64,000 nt of DNA from Paragordius varius (Eukaryota > Nematomorpha): the NCBI GenBank assembly GCA_964247055.1, contig OZ176053.1, positions 248,001-312,000 on the forward strand. The letters are read 5' to 3'. A program made the translations under genes and the position numbers. Positions 47,157 to 59,474 of the stretch are shown piece after piece (the stretch's first letter is position 1; the number at the start of each line of letters is the position of its first letter). Under the pieces are notes generated by a model that saw nothing but the letters and a program-made list of their open reading frames with translations, had not been told where the DNA came from and did not search any database.

Positions 47157-48732
47157 AGGCGCGCTTGGGGTGTCGCGTTAGTCAGGCAGAAGTTATTTTG
47201 CACGGACTACACTATTATACCCAACTGAATGTAATCCTAATACCTTTAATTTTAATAAATACTTTTTGGGTTAAACTTTGCCATCATGATAGGCGAGATT
47301 AACTTCTTATTAATTTAATTGCAGCCTGACACCATATTAAGATCTTTACACTTGACATAAATATTTCGGCACTGTTTTTTAAATATTAGCATTGAACCCG
47401 CTTATATGTAACTTTCTATTTTAATTATATTGGCATTAAAAGAAATATTAATTTAAGATGTTTCTCTTTCTTAATTGTGGATTATTTCCTATTATTTATA
47501 TTTAGATTATGACTTATTTTGTAATTGAATTTTTATAATGATTCTTTTTTATACTAAAAAACGGATCTATTTTAAAATATTCACACATTTTGGCTATGAC
47601 TGGGGACCGGAAGTTTTTTATGAAAGAAATTAGAAGGAAAACACTTCATATTGTTTAAGAACCGACTACATTATTTTTCTAATGAGTATTAACCAATTTT
47701 TTTAAAATTACTATCTTGCATTTTATTTTGTAATAAAACTAATTCTCTTAAAACTATGTTCGCATTATTTTAAGTAATATCCTAATTTTATTTTCTATCA
47801 ATCTCTATATAAATATGTATCCGCGGCTACTTGCGCGGTCTGCGAAATTTGTGTAAAAATTACAGATAATCGAAATTCTATAATTATATATTTTAAATAT
47901 TATTTATTAATGATGATAATATTTATGATTTTTGGCCCATAACTAAATTCCAAAAAATTATTTACAGAGTCTCTTATTAGCGAACTAAGGTTAAATGAAC
48001 ACCTTATAGAAAATAAACGTACATATTCAATTTATTTAAATGTAAGCCTTAACTAAACCTAAATGGTATGCATGTAGTATGCATCAGATCACTTTTTAGA
48101 TAGTTGGAAAAAATGCGGATATTTCTTTAGCAAATTTCATTTAACGATTTCTAAATTTTGAAAACAGAATGGTTAGTTTTTGGTTAATTAAACTAGTAAT
48201 GGGTATTATGATTTAAAAGTTTCATGTTTAAAACTTTTTATTAGATTATGTCGTTATATATAATCTGTATGCGTCTCGCCGGATTTTCAAGATAATAATG
48301 CGGCTTGTGAAACGATATGTATTGGGCCATCAAACTAATACAGCACCCTATTAGCCAAAAAATACAGCAGCGGACTTATTGTAATTTGCGGTTTTTTCGG
48401 CCAATTACGAATATGGTCTCAAATTTGCTAATCGATTAGCTAATATAAAAATAGGACAAAGCTTTTATTGTTCGTTTTCGTTCCAAAAACAAGCATGGAT
48501 TTCGAAAATGGCGCCCAGGTCCAGGGATCCAGTAATACTCATCAGCAAATAATATTTATCATGTCTCAAGAGCCGTTGACGATATAATACCGAAAAAAAT
48601 TTACACATTTGCAGATATTTATACTCAAATTAACTATATCAAAAACAAATAATTTAGGGTCTTATATAAAACTTTTAGGGCCTCATACCGCCTGTGGGCC
48701 GCCGTTTGAGTATACCCTTCATTCCCTTACTA
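47157..48732. other. AT-rich intergenic stretch
   Basis: No gene. Short blocks of family G occur near 48570-48690 in reverse orientation, and a hAT-like GCCTGTGGGCCGCCG lies at 48690-48704. Nothing else was recognised. Confidence 0.4.
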
Positions 48733-49226
48733 TAAAGTGACCAGATAGGCTGTTTTTCGCAGTACAGTACTGGGTTTTCGAAAAAAAACCGCGCCTGTAC
48801 TGCGATGACTTTTGTCCTGCTTTTTGAAATAATTTTTTTTATAAATATGTTTTAATTACCATTTATTTATACAAGTTTTGTTTGTAGAATTCGATAGAGT
48901 ACCCTTAGTTAAAATAAATAAATGGTTTTTTTACTGTAAAAAACTATGGCCTTTAATTTTAATATTTTATTTCCTGCTCTAATTATACATGGAATTGAGT
49001 TTTGGACCGGCCAAATCGCTTATGAATGCAGCCATTCGCGAAGTGGCGGAACTATCAATATCAGACTCCAGATTTAGGCCAAAATTTCACTCAGGGCTTC
49101 CGCAAAAGCGACCTCAAAAATAAACAAATAAATTAATATTTTAGTAATTTTATCTTTTAAAATTCATTTTGTTTCATATAAGTTTCAGCTAAATTAATTT
49201 ATTTGAGTTTACTCTAATTATAATTA

Positions 49227-50328
49227 CACTAGACAACAAATTTTAACTTTTTTTAACTGCCATTCTTGTTAATTTAAAATATTTCATTAAAATACATAAT
49301 TAGTATATCCGAAAAGAAAATTGGTCTTACATGGAAGAATTTTTTTATATTAGAGTTTATCGATAATTTTTGGCCCCGATTTAACATTAAACTCGAAATT
49401 TCGAAAATTTAAAGTTTTAGATATGAACCCATGTATTTTATATCATTCGAAAGAGCGCAAAAAACTGCATCTTTTAAATGGTAGTAAGTCATTTAAATCC
49501 ATCGGATATAAAAGTTATTTGGATTTAAATGGTCAAAATTTTCAATCCTTATATAAGTCAAGAATTTTCACAGACAAACTAATTTGAAAATCATATAAAT
49601 TATTTTAATATAATTATTAGGGTTATATTAGTATTTAATTTAAAAAAAATGTTTGAAAAAGCTTTTGGTTTGCTTTTTGAATAAAAATTATTATTATCAT
49701 AAATATTTTACCTAGTGGATACTAAAATGCATAGTTATACTGTAAATTTATTACATAATGGCTATAAAAGATTAAAAATACATTAAACTTTGTTTTTATC
49801 TTTAAATTTTCGAAATTATCAGCCTTCAAAGAAAATAAATTAATATTGATGAGATGGTAATTTTTAAAAAACAAAATACTTAAAATGGCTGTTTTGAGTG
49901 ACATAAAAGCAATAAAAAATGTTTTTATCAAAAAAAACTTTCTCGTGTTATCTTTTTTGGACATTCATCTCCATCTTAACAAAATTTGAGCTATTTTCAT
50001 CCATTAGATTTAAAATATAATAATTTAAAAAAATGCTCTCGCTTCGCGCGTTTGTCGCTCTTTGTGTCCAATATTAATTGTCGATGTAATATTAGTATAC
50101 ATTTTATAGAGTTTTTAATACTCTTTCGAATGATATATTATAAATGGGCATTACTTGTATATTTTCAAAGAAAAACATTTTTTAGTAAAATTTTGATAAA
50201 GAGGGCGCATAATCAAAAAAATATTCTTCCAACGAGTTATAATTTTTATTTCAGATTTACTGTTAAAATGATATTAAATATCAAAAAATGCAAAAAACTC
50301 GAATGGCAGAAAAATTTGTTGTCTAGTG
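49227..50328. mobile_element. CACTA-type non-autonomous element (copy 2, nested in hAT)
   Basis: CACTAGACAACAAATTTT at the left and AAAATTTGTTGTCTAGTG at the right, with a TTA target duplication on both sides (49224-49226, 50329-50331). It is 1,102 bp and in inverted orientation to the copy at 4741-5798. The + and - open frames inside are byproducts of AT-rich sequence. Confidence 0.8.
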
Positions 50329-51216
50329 TTATCAAACAGTTATTTTTTATATTTCCGCAACATATTATTTTTAAAATTCATTATATTTGGTGCGATATAA
50401 CCTTTTTTTCTAGAAATAAAACAACTTTTTTATGCTTTGGGCGGGAGGTATGTTCCTTAATTTTTTGCTTCCCCTAACTTTAATTTTTAGCCAGTTTTCT
50501 TTTCATTCTTTTGTGCATAAACAAATTTATAGACCTATTTTAATTTTGGCACACATACACACACATAATAATTTTTTTATTAATTCTTTTCATTTTAATT
50601 TTCTTTTCCGTTTTTCCTATAAACAAAATATGGACTATGGAAAAAACACAACTCATAATAGATACCTTGAAAGCAATTGTAATAGTCAAAAATACAGAAG
50701 AAAATTGTGAAGCTTTTTTAGATAAAATTTCGCAAAACCATAAATTATTGGGACAAATACATACAGTCATGTAGACTTTATTTTGTTAAAGATTTACTTT
50801 CTTTCGTTTAATCTGAAAAATATATATAATTCATTATTTTTAGATATTATTACTATTATAAAAAAATAATTATTTATTAATAATTATGTCACGTCATATA
50901 CCATTGATTGGGTAGACTCAGAACTACTTGAATTATTTTTGAATTTTACACTGTAGGAAAGTCGGCATTTGAATAATTATCTATCCATTCACCTATCTTT
51001 TTTTCATCTACGCATAGTTTTACCTGCTGTCAAATAGTATTTTTTCTAAAAAGCTATGGAACAGAACTTTATAAGATCGTGTGTGAATGATTCTATCTGC
51101 ACGGCAACATCTTATAAAAACCAGATATATTGTTTCCCTTTATTTTTATTATCATATATTGGAAATTATATTGTTTTTGACAATTAGCATTTTTTAAAAC
51201 AAACATACCATTATAA

Positions 51217-51795
51217 TCTATATATTTATAAAAATGGAAAGTAGTGGCTTGGTGATCTATTTCCAGGAAACCGGTAGATCCATTCAAATCCAAATGTCGA
51301 AAAAATATAATCATTATGAATGCCCGGACAATAGCTTCGCCCTTTTTTTGAATTAGGCCCCCAGTTCGGGCCTACCCCGTGTAAAAAACAGTTTTTTTTT
51401 GAAAACAGAAGTCCACAAAAATCGTGTCTTTGAGAGAATTTTCTGGAAAACGAGTTGGACCATTCAATTTCAAATATGACTTTTGCTATTTTCGATTGCG
51501 CCGAACATAATAGGCTCGCTTTAATTAAGGCTTTTACCCGCTCCTCCCGTAAAATGCCATTTTTCCAAAAAAATTCAAAAGTAATTGTTTGAATCTATTT
51601 TTAGCCCAAGTAAACAATATATTAGTATGAATGCACCGTTTTGAAATTCCTATGAGATCATAGCTAACAAATAATGTTTCGAAATAATCCACATATGTAG
51701 ATCATTTTATTGTCCCTTTTTTCAAATAGCCCCCCCCCCCCCCCCCCCGTCGAAAGGACTTCCTCGGGCTGCGTGGCAGCACTTATATGTACATA
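51217..51795 (+). mobile_element. non-autonomous Helitron copy 2 (nested in hAT)
   Basis: The 5' TCTATATATTTATAAAAATGG is the same as in the copy at 3018, with the same hairpin form GCTGC-gtg-GCAGC near the 3' end. It has only one internal unit and a 22-base C run near 51728. The terminal CTAG is not clear. Confidence 0.6.
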
Positions 51796-52317
51796 CATTT
51801 ATATTAAATTTTTAATGAATTTATTGTTGGATATTTTAATTGTTTCTAATGAGCTTATAAATAGTAACGAACAATATCATTTAATATAAAACACCGAAAA
51901 TGCGGTTAAAAAATAGGTAAAGTATGTTTTAATTTTGTACTGCGCCAGGGTTATAAATATCTGGTCACATTACCTTACTATGTCTCTATGGACGTTTGAT
52001 TAACCGGATGTAATGTATTGCGTTGACATTCGTAAAAACATCTTTTCAATCAAATATTTTAAATATTTCGACACGGAATTTTATTCTGTTGTATTAAAAG
52101 TATTTTTAAAGATCATGTTCATTTTTTTCGTAATTATATCTTATTTAGGTCTTAGTCTAGCGTTCACTACCTTTAGTCTTAATATTTAATTAATCATACA
52201 ATACTTAAAATCAATTTGAGAGTCGCATTTTGTGTGCCGTTGGTTTAATCATCAATCAACATGAATGATAAAACCAAAGTTAAATCTACTTTTTTTTAAT
52301 TAGTAGGTGTATGGTAT

Positions 52318-52439
52318 GTTACGACCATATCACGTTGAAAGCACCGGTTCATTTCCGAACACCGAAGTTAAGCAACGTTGAGCCCTGTTAGTACTTGGAT
52401 GGGTGACCGCCTGGGAATCCCGGGTGTCGTCGTAACTTT
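52318..52439 (+). rRNA. 5S ribosomal RNA gene (variant)
   Basis: A full-length + copy. It differs by TTCATTTCC for TTCCCTTCC, GCCCTGTT for GCCCGGTT, and a three-base duplication in the terminal stem (GTGTCGTCGTAAC). The T run and ACTTTTTTG follow. The stem insertion makes it more likely than the others to be non-functional. Confidence 0.85.
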
Positions 52440-54145
52440 TTTTACTTTTTTGCAAAATAAATGGCAACATGGGTATCTTTTTGTAATAAAAAGAGACCCT
52501 TTTCAAATGCATTCGATTTGGTTTAGACATGTTTTCTATTTTTTTAAACGGGTTATATATATTACTTCAAAATATAATCAAATTTATTAAAACAAATCCC
52601 AAAAATGTATCGTTTTAGCTCAATTCTAAATATTTTTATTTTAATGATTATGTATTTAACAATTAAAATTAAGCCTCAATTGTTGCAATCTGGGAAATGA
52701 CATACATATACACAATGCCTTATTGCAAATACAGTATGCATTTTAATGTGTGTTCAGTAATTTTATTGCCAGTCGAATAACATAAATGGTTTATCCAATG
52801 CGTAAAATACTGACCCACGAAATTATTTCGTAGTACACATATGAAAGAGGATTGACGTGAGAATTAACATAGGCTTTAATTTGATGGATATTTTTTAATG
52901 TTAAATTTTGAGAATATTATAGCAATTTATGTTAACATTTGTAATATTGTTGTTACGTATTTAGATGCGGAATTTTGTGGATATTTATCTTTGATAAATT
53001 AATAAATAGTAAAATACGTATTTTAAGATTTTTTATGTTAATTATTCCTAAATTTAATAAATATTTTTCAACATGCTAAATACCAGTATTGATCAATATT
53101 GGTATTATATTTTTATATAGTTGTTATTTATTAGGATTATGACACACCGATAATAAAGATTGGTTAAAACACGTGTTCACTTAACCCTTTCATAGTATCT
53201 AGTAGTTTTATTTATATTCTTTTTATACAGTAAAAATTAAAAATAACAGACAGAACGTAAATAATACAAATATTTTTAAAAGACACGTATTTAATGATAT
53301 ATTTTAAAATATAACTAAATATTTAGAGTTTAAAAATAGGGGAAAGAGAAGCATAATGTTAAAAACACTATAGTTAAAAATGTTTTATAAGGTTTATGTG
53401 ATATAAGATTTTAAAAAAGATAGTTAGTTGTCTTTTAATTATTTGTTTTTACTATTTACGTTTTATCCGTAAATAACAATTGTTATTGTATCAATTTATC
53501 CTAACCAATAAAAATAAGTTTTATTAACATTGTTTTAAAAACAATTTTTACCAATTCTATGCATTCAAGTATCGCGATTTTCTATATATTAATTTAATTA
53601 ATTTAAACCCAAAATATAAAAGTAACCGCTTGTTACGTCTGCATAGCCCCATTTAAAATTTAAATTAACAAAATTGTTTTGAAAAATTATTCGGCTGTTG
53701 CATTTTCCCCGTATATGAAGGTTAAGAATAAAGAGTTTGTTGAAATGAACTTATGATTTACAGTCATGTATCCTCTATCTTATCAAAAACTTATTTTCTT
53801 TCGTTAAATGGGTATAAATATTTGTTAAATGGAAAAACAAGATCTTTATGGTATTAACAATATCATATCCACTAAAAAAGTCTAAGAATTTAACGAAAAA
53901 AATAAATTTTTGATAAAATAAAGGATAGATAACTGTATTAATAAACGGGTTCCGTATGTTCCACATTTCGGCATAACTTTTGATCCAACATAATTAAATA
54001 TATATAAATATTTTTAGAAGACTTTAATGCAAAGTTTCTGTGGTTTGAAATACCTTGTTAATAATTATGACCTAAATAAATAGAATGCAAATGTAATTGT
54101 TTACGACATAATAAAATTATATTTTGGCAAAAAAAAGAAAGAAAA
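52440..54145. other. AT-rich spacer between convergent 5S genes
   Basis: No coding sequence was recognised. A family A MITE lies at 53229-53490 (CAGTAAAAATTAAAAATAAC at the left, TTTACGTTTTATCCG at the right). The remainder is plain AT-rich DNA. Confidence 0.5.
53229..53490. repeat. Tc1/mariner-type MITE, family A
   Basis: TACAGTAAAAATTAAAAATA at the left and TATTTACGTTTTATCCGTAA at the right. The extreme right end has diverged (AATTGTTATTGTA). Confidence 0.6.
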
Positions 54146-54264
54146 AAAGTTACGACACCCGGGATTCCCAGGCGGTCACCCATCCAAGTACTAACCGGGC
54201 TCAACGTTGCTTAACTTCGGTGTTCGGAAGGGAACCGGTGCTTTCAACGTAATATGGTCGTAAC
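54146..54264 (-). rRNA. 5S ribosomal RNA gene
   Basis: A full-length minus copy, convergent with the gene at 52318. The internal control region matches the 43196 gene. One change is visible near the 5' end (CATATTACG for CATATCACG). It is followed by a long T-rich terminator. Confidence 0.92.
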
Positions 54265-54466
54265 ATTGGCATGTTAAAGTTAATGATAATATATTTACTA
54301 TAGTTTGCAATTGCGCTGTAACAGATTTCTCGTATATTTTATTTTTTGGAGAAAGTTATGTTTGCCGTTTTTAAGCTTTTTATTAACATTGCTTCAGGAG
54401 ATCAGCCAATGAACATTTTGATGCCTGCACAAAGCGTCTCTTGCTACCTCTGATAATTATGTAGGG

Positions 54467-55905
54467 TATAGTGACCAGATAGGCTGTTTTTCGCAGTACT
54501 GTACTGGGATTTCTGAAAAAAACTGCGCATGTACTGCGCCCACTTTTATACTGCTTTTTGAAATAAAAAAAATTAATTTTTAAATATACATTATTTACCT
54601 TTTATTTATTCAAAAAAAATATTTTTGAATTTAATATAGTACCCTCTGTAAAAATAACCTCATAATTGGTAGAGAAATGCATTTTGAGGTACAAAACTAA
54701 TCTGCTCGAAATATACATAAAACATAGGATTACGGCCTTTCGCGCAGTGGCGAAACTTAAATCTCGGAGTCTACACCGTAAGATTCAGACTAATGGTTCT
54801 TTCACTTATCGTTTAAAATTAAAAATCTAATTTATGATATTTTTATAAATGTTTCACAGTTAGAAAGTTTATTTTTTGTTACAATTATTAAACGGAAAAT
54901 TTATAGAAAAATTTAAAATTTATTATATATGGCAGATGATTTCGAAATAACCTTTCGTAAAAAATAGAGTTTTTACGATATCCATACTCATTAGGTTGTA
55001 GGTATGATATTTCTTTATTTTTTTCCTAAACATTAATTTTTATTTTTTTATACAGTTTAGAGTCTCTTTTTTCCTTTTTAATTAAAGGGCATGGACTTAA
55101 ATTGTATCCGGACTTGTGAAGGCTTTAACTTTCGCCTGCCCAGGGCTGACAGTGATGATGGAAAAATTGCGTAGTTTCGAGGTTCAAACTCTGTCATGCA
55201 GTGCAAGAGTCCGGCGCCCTACCTACTATACCATCACGCCTCTGAACATTAATTTTTATTAGTTATCTTATTTTTTTGCACAAATAAAACTGAGATATTT
55301 TGTTGAAGCGTACTTCAAACTGTTTTGAAGCATCATGGAAACTCTATAACGCTTTGAGATATAATAAAATTCTTTTTCCAAATAATTCGATGATGTTGAA
55401 CATTCAAAGTTTAATGTTTGCTTGCAAATTTTGGTTCATTTTTTTGAAAAAAACAATTTTTATTTAACATAATTTTGAAAAAGAACAAATATTTCAATCA
55501 AAATCCGTGTGAGAAATTAGCATTATCGAATTATATATATATAAAATGTTATAACATCTCAACCGTTTATATCGTTTCCATCATGCTCAAAATAGTATGA
55601 AAAGGAATTTTACGTTTATTTTAAGAGAACGGTTCATTTTAAAAGAGCCAAAAAAATTGGGACTTTTAGAGCCACATCTAAAAATTTAAAATTTTTAAAA
55701 CATCGTTTTGCTTTTTATATGGAGTTTATGTTATATTTTAGTGATATTTTTTGAAATTATACATTTAGCATTCACCAAAAATATATTTGAAAAATTGCGC
55801 CCCTTTTGCAATTAGTTACGGAGCACTTACTGTAAATAACTTTTTTTAATAACTCGTAAAGGTTTAAACCAAAAGCACCATGATAATCCTGATATTTTCC
55901 TATCA

Positions 55906-55944
<39 letters not shown>

Positions 55945-56055
55945 TTCATCAGGATATTTTTAACTGTGGAATATTCCACACCGATGGTTTAAAAACAAGG
56001 CACAGTATGTTTTAATTTTGTACTGCGTTCAAGTTAAAAATATCTGGTCACATTA
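54467..56055. mobile_element. non-autonomous hAT-type element (family D copy 2)
   Basis: TATAGTGACCAGATAGGCTG at the left and TATCTGGTCACATTA at the right, flanked by the 8-bp duplication ATGTAGGG (54459-54466, 56056-56063). Inside are a tRNA-like SINE and an (AT)n tract at about 55910-55936. It sits at the very edge of another hAT-like short element that continues to about 56327. Confidence 0.75.
55090..55240 (-). mobile_element. tRNA-derived SINE or tRNA pseudogene
   Basis: Reading on the minus strand, GGCGTGATGG starts a tRNA-like head. The A box TGGTATAGTAGG fits the consensus fully, and AGTTTGAACCTCG is a B box with one mismatch. The anticodon arm is near CTCTTGCAC. The acceptor stem does not close well, and a non-tRNA body of about 75 nt follows (CCCTGGGCAGGCGAAAGT and on). 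Only one copy lies in this window. Confidence 0.5.
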
Positions 56056-56058
56056 ATG

Positions 56059-56327
56059 TAGGGTAGTCCAACTTAATCGGATTTGCAGGCCGCCATCGAA
56101 TATATATCTGGATCTATAAATATTTTATGTGGTTTCAAATGCTAACATAAAACAATTTTTCTTGTCCGTTGCCAATATGGACTTATTCCAATAATTTATT
56201 TGAAAAATATCAAATATAGTATGATTTTGTTGGGATAATAATTCAAATCGTGGATTTCCAAATATGTCGCCATGCTTTCTAGGAGGGCCGCATGCGGCCG
56301 TGGGTTGCGTGTTGAACACCCCTGATT
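56059..56327. repeat. hAT-like MITE
   Basis: TAGGGTAGTCCAACTTAATC at the left and GTGTTGAACACCCCTG at the right are loosely inverted. GCAGGCCGCC and GGCCGCATGCGGCC are internal. The right end has the form widely seen in hAT elements (CAGGGGTGTTCAAC). Confidence 0.55.
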
Positions 56328-56499
56328 TAGGGACCTAAGGCAGGGACACTTATCAAAGATTTTAAAGGGACAATTTTATATTTTCTTGCCAAGGGTAGTG
56401 CCCCATATAATACCGATAGATATTGCGCCGCTGTTTGACACATATGCAGATATATATATATATATATATATATAAAAGTACATTGAAAAGGGCCGATTT

Positions 56500-56834
56500 A
56501 AAATAACCATTTTGAGTTCAAATTCACCCTCGAACCATTCAACACCTAAAATCTATTAAGTGTTTTTTTAAGATTAAAAACTAATGATATTTTTTATATT
56601 TTTTAAAAAAAAATTTTGTTTAAAATTAAAATAATACCAAAAAATTAATAAACTATGATAGGGTATATTTTATATTTATAATGATGAGTGATATTGGCCC
56701 GAAAACACGTATTTTTTATGGTGATATTGCATTGTATAAGGATGAATATGAATTGTTCGAGGGTGAATTTGAATTGTAAGGATGAATATAAATTGTTAAA
56801 TGGTTCGAAGGTGAATTTCAATTTTAAATGGTAT
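56500..56834. repeat. palindromic MITE, family B
   Basis: TTCAAATTCACCCTCGAACC at the left is mirrored by GGGTGAATTTGAATTGTAAG and AAATGGTATAAT at the right. An (AT)n run lies at 56450-56475, just upstream. Confidence 0.55.
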
Positions 56835-57957
56835 AATAGGATATTTAATAAAACCCAATATAATAAAGAATATGGAAAAAGAAGCTAGCCTATAGTTCGG
56901 TAGTGAACTTAATGACAAACTATCTCAGTCAGACCAAAATATAGTTTGGTAAGACCATATCACGCTATGCACAAATTTTCTGATTTCCTTCCTTATCGCA
57001 CTCCTTCTAAGATTCAAAGAGATTTTTCATCCAAAGAGATTTGTTCGCACTTTAGTCGTAAACCTTTTCAAACCACCAACACCTAACAAAAATATAACCC
57101 CTGATAACTCAAACCGCGGCCCTAAAGTGCTATTTTATGGCCCTGAATCATTTATTACATTTTTTAGATATAATTATTTGGAGTGTATAAATATCTGCAA
57201 ATGTGACAAACATCTATAAAAATTTAACGGTATCAAGACCCTCGGGAAAAGATAAAATATTTTTTGGCTATTTAAAGTTTTTTTAGTGAATACCACTATA
57301 TAAACTTTATTCCATTTACGCCATAGACAAGGATTAAACAGCGGCTAACAATCCTTTGTTCTAGACATTTTTTTAAAAAAAAATGGCCGGAAGTGAAATC
57401 ATAGACAAATAATTTTAATATATATTGTTTTCGTAGTGGATTTTGGAGTCATGTTTATAAAAGCAAAACCATTTATAATAAAGACTAAAAATAACCGGAG
57501 AAGATTTTCCACTCAATAGTAGTGTCTAAAATTAGTCCGTTCAGTAGTATTAAATTTAGTATGTAAGTGCTTTCATTAATCATAAGTTAGCACACAGCTA
57601 CAAATTAATAACTTATGACTGCAGTATTTTAACTTGCAGTATTAAGGGTTTGAAAGATGTCCCATTTAGCTAAAAGGATTGTAAAAATGTCATTGGTAAA
57701 ATTATCGTTTTAGTTGAATTAAATAATTATATATTCTAATATTTAAATAGGGCTTCATTGATGCATAAAGCCAAATTAAATGTTATATGTTATATATAAG
57801 GCTGTACATTTAATAAGGATAAAGGGCTCTAAAAAGTATATTTTATAGTCATAATTAAAAGACTGATGCTTGCTGTCATTTAAAATAATGTTGATTCCAA
57901 TCCATATATATATACCATGTTTAATCGATGTTTTAATAAGAAATAAAATTTGGCATA

Positions 57958-59470
57958 TCTAGATATTTATAAAAATGTAGATGGTTAACTTTGATGCGAT
58001 GCGATTTCTAAAAAATATGTAGTTACATTTAAATTAAAAAGTGGATTTTTAGGCTTTCCTAAGTTCAGTCTTACACTCTGAAAAAGACGCTTTTGAAAAC
58101 TATAAGCTCCCAAAAAATCGTGTATCTCAAGCATTTTCTCGGAAAATGTTAAGGCCATTCAAATAATATGTGATTTATTACACATATGCACCTAGCGAGA
58201 CAAAATCGCTTTCTTAATTTCCTCAGTTTAACCCCAACTATTAAAAAGTGCTAGTTCCAAAAAATCTGTTTTTAAATCAATTTTTCGGGACATGAGGGTG
58301 TCTAACATGCGGTTCCGGGAAAAATTTGGAAATCGATAATTTGCAAAAATATCAATCTTAGCAAAATTGATATTTAGTGAACAAAATTTTTCATTAAGTT
58401 CATCGGCAGTGAATTAAAAAAATTAAGATATATATATATGCATTTTACAGTCTTATGTTTGAAAGCTAATAATATATTTCTTAATGGCCATAAAAATTTC
58501 AAATGCGGCCCGCGAAGCCATTTTTTTGGACAACTTAGTTGTAATATATAATTTCAATAATAAATTTTTATACTTTAGGTTTAAGCCGAGCGTGGCAGAG
58601 TATTTTTTTAGATTACCCATAAAATACCACCTCCCTTTCCCCTAAAATCACGTTTTTGCAAAAAAATCCAAGTACCCAAAACTTTAATACAATTTTTCGG
58701 AAAAAAATAGTTGAAAAGATTTCCCGTATAAAGGAAATAATTTTGGTCTAGCGCCATTTATTTAATAGCGCGGTAAGGGTTCTACCCTCTGTAAAACACG
58801 CCACTATGCGAAAATGCTTTTAATCAATTTTCGGAAAAACTCCAGGGGTCTATAAATAATCATTTTGGATAATTCCTTTATAAAGTGTATATTTATAAAA
58901 AACTTCGTTGGGTTTAGGTTTTTTTAAAAAATCGTGAAGGTCCATCAAAATACAATAAAGTATATAATTGATTTTTATTGCCGAGCGTCAAATCCATTTT
59001 TTGAATTAGTCATTTTGTATTCAGTGTAATAAGGATTGTGCAAGCCCCAAAAATCTTGTATTTAAAATATTTTTAAAAAACGGACAGGCCCATTAAAAAT
59101 GAATCAAAAAAACATGTTAAATTATCAAGGTTACCAAGGGCAATTTTTTGAATCAACCTATGACTTAACTCTGGCTGTAAATTTACGCTTTTTGCTGAAA
59201 AAATGTCAAAAAATAATTGTTTGACAAATTTTTCGGGAAACCATATATATGCATAGAAATAATTAATGGTCCTACGTTTTTGTCATATAAAGATAAATAT
59301 TTTAAATAATCTTTTTTTCCAAAATTAGCGTTTGGGTAAACCCCCCCCCCCCCAAATGTAAAATGCGCTCCCAGTCAAAAAATCTTGTTTATCAAACAAA
59401 TTTCTAGCGAACATAATAGCTTCGGATGGCTTCAAACATACCCTTATTAACGCACCAATAGCTTGGTCTT
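57958..59470 (+). mobile_element. possible Helitron-like or composite repeat
   Basis: TCTAGATATTTATAAAAATG at 57958 resembles the 5' ends at 3018 and 51217. The following 1.4 kb repeats short phrases of the same kind (a run of Ts, CGGAAAA, then a 'cattcaaat' block) several times. No 3' hairpin with CTAG was found. A C run lies at 59341-59352. Confidence 0.3.
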
Positions 59471-59474
59471 TTTC

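Larger units (their letters stand above)
48733..51972. mobile_element. non-autonomous hAT-type element (family D copy 1) with nested insertions
   Basis: TAAAGTGACCAGATAGGCTG at the left and TATCTGGTCACATTA at the right, flanked by the 8-bp duplication CCTTACTA (48725-48732 and 51973-51980), a hAT hallmark. It carries a CACTA element (49227-50328) and a Helitron copy (51217-51795). No transposase frame is seen. Confidence 0.75.

Noticed and set aside
49722-50710. Frames of 80-163 codons in both directions
   Set aside because: They lie inside or across the ends of the CACTA element and consist of AT-rich, Phe/Ile/Lys-biased sequence. The related copy near 5.5 kb does not conserve them as protein.
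56946-56968. 5S-like string GACCATATCACG
   Set aside because: It is too short and not followed by any other 5S sequence.
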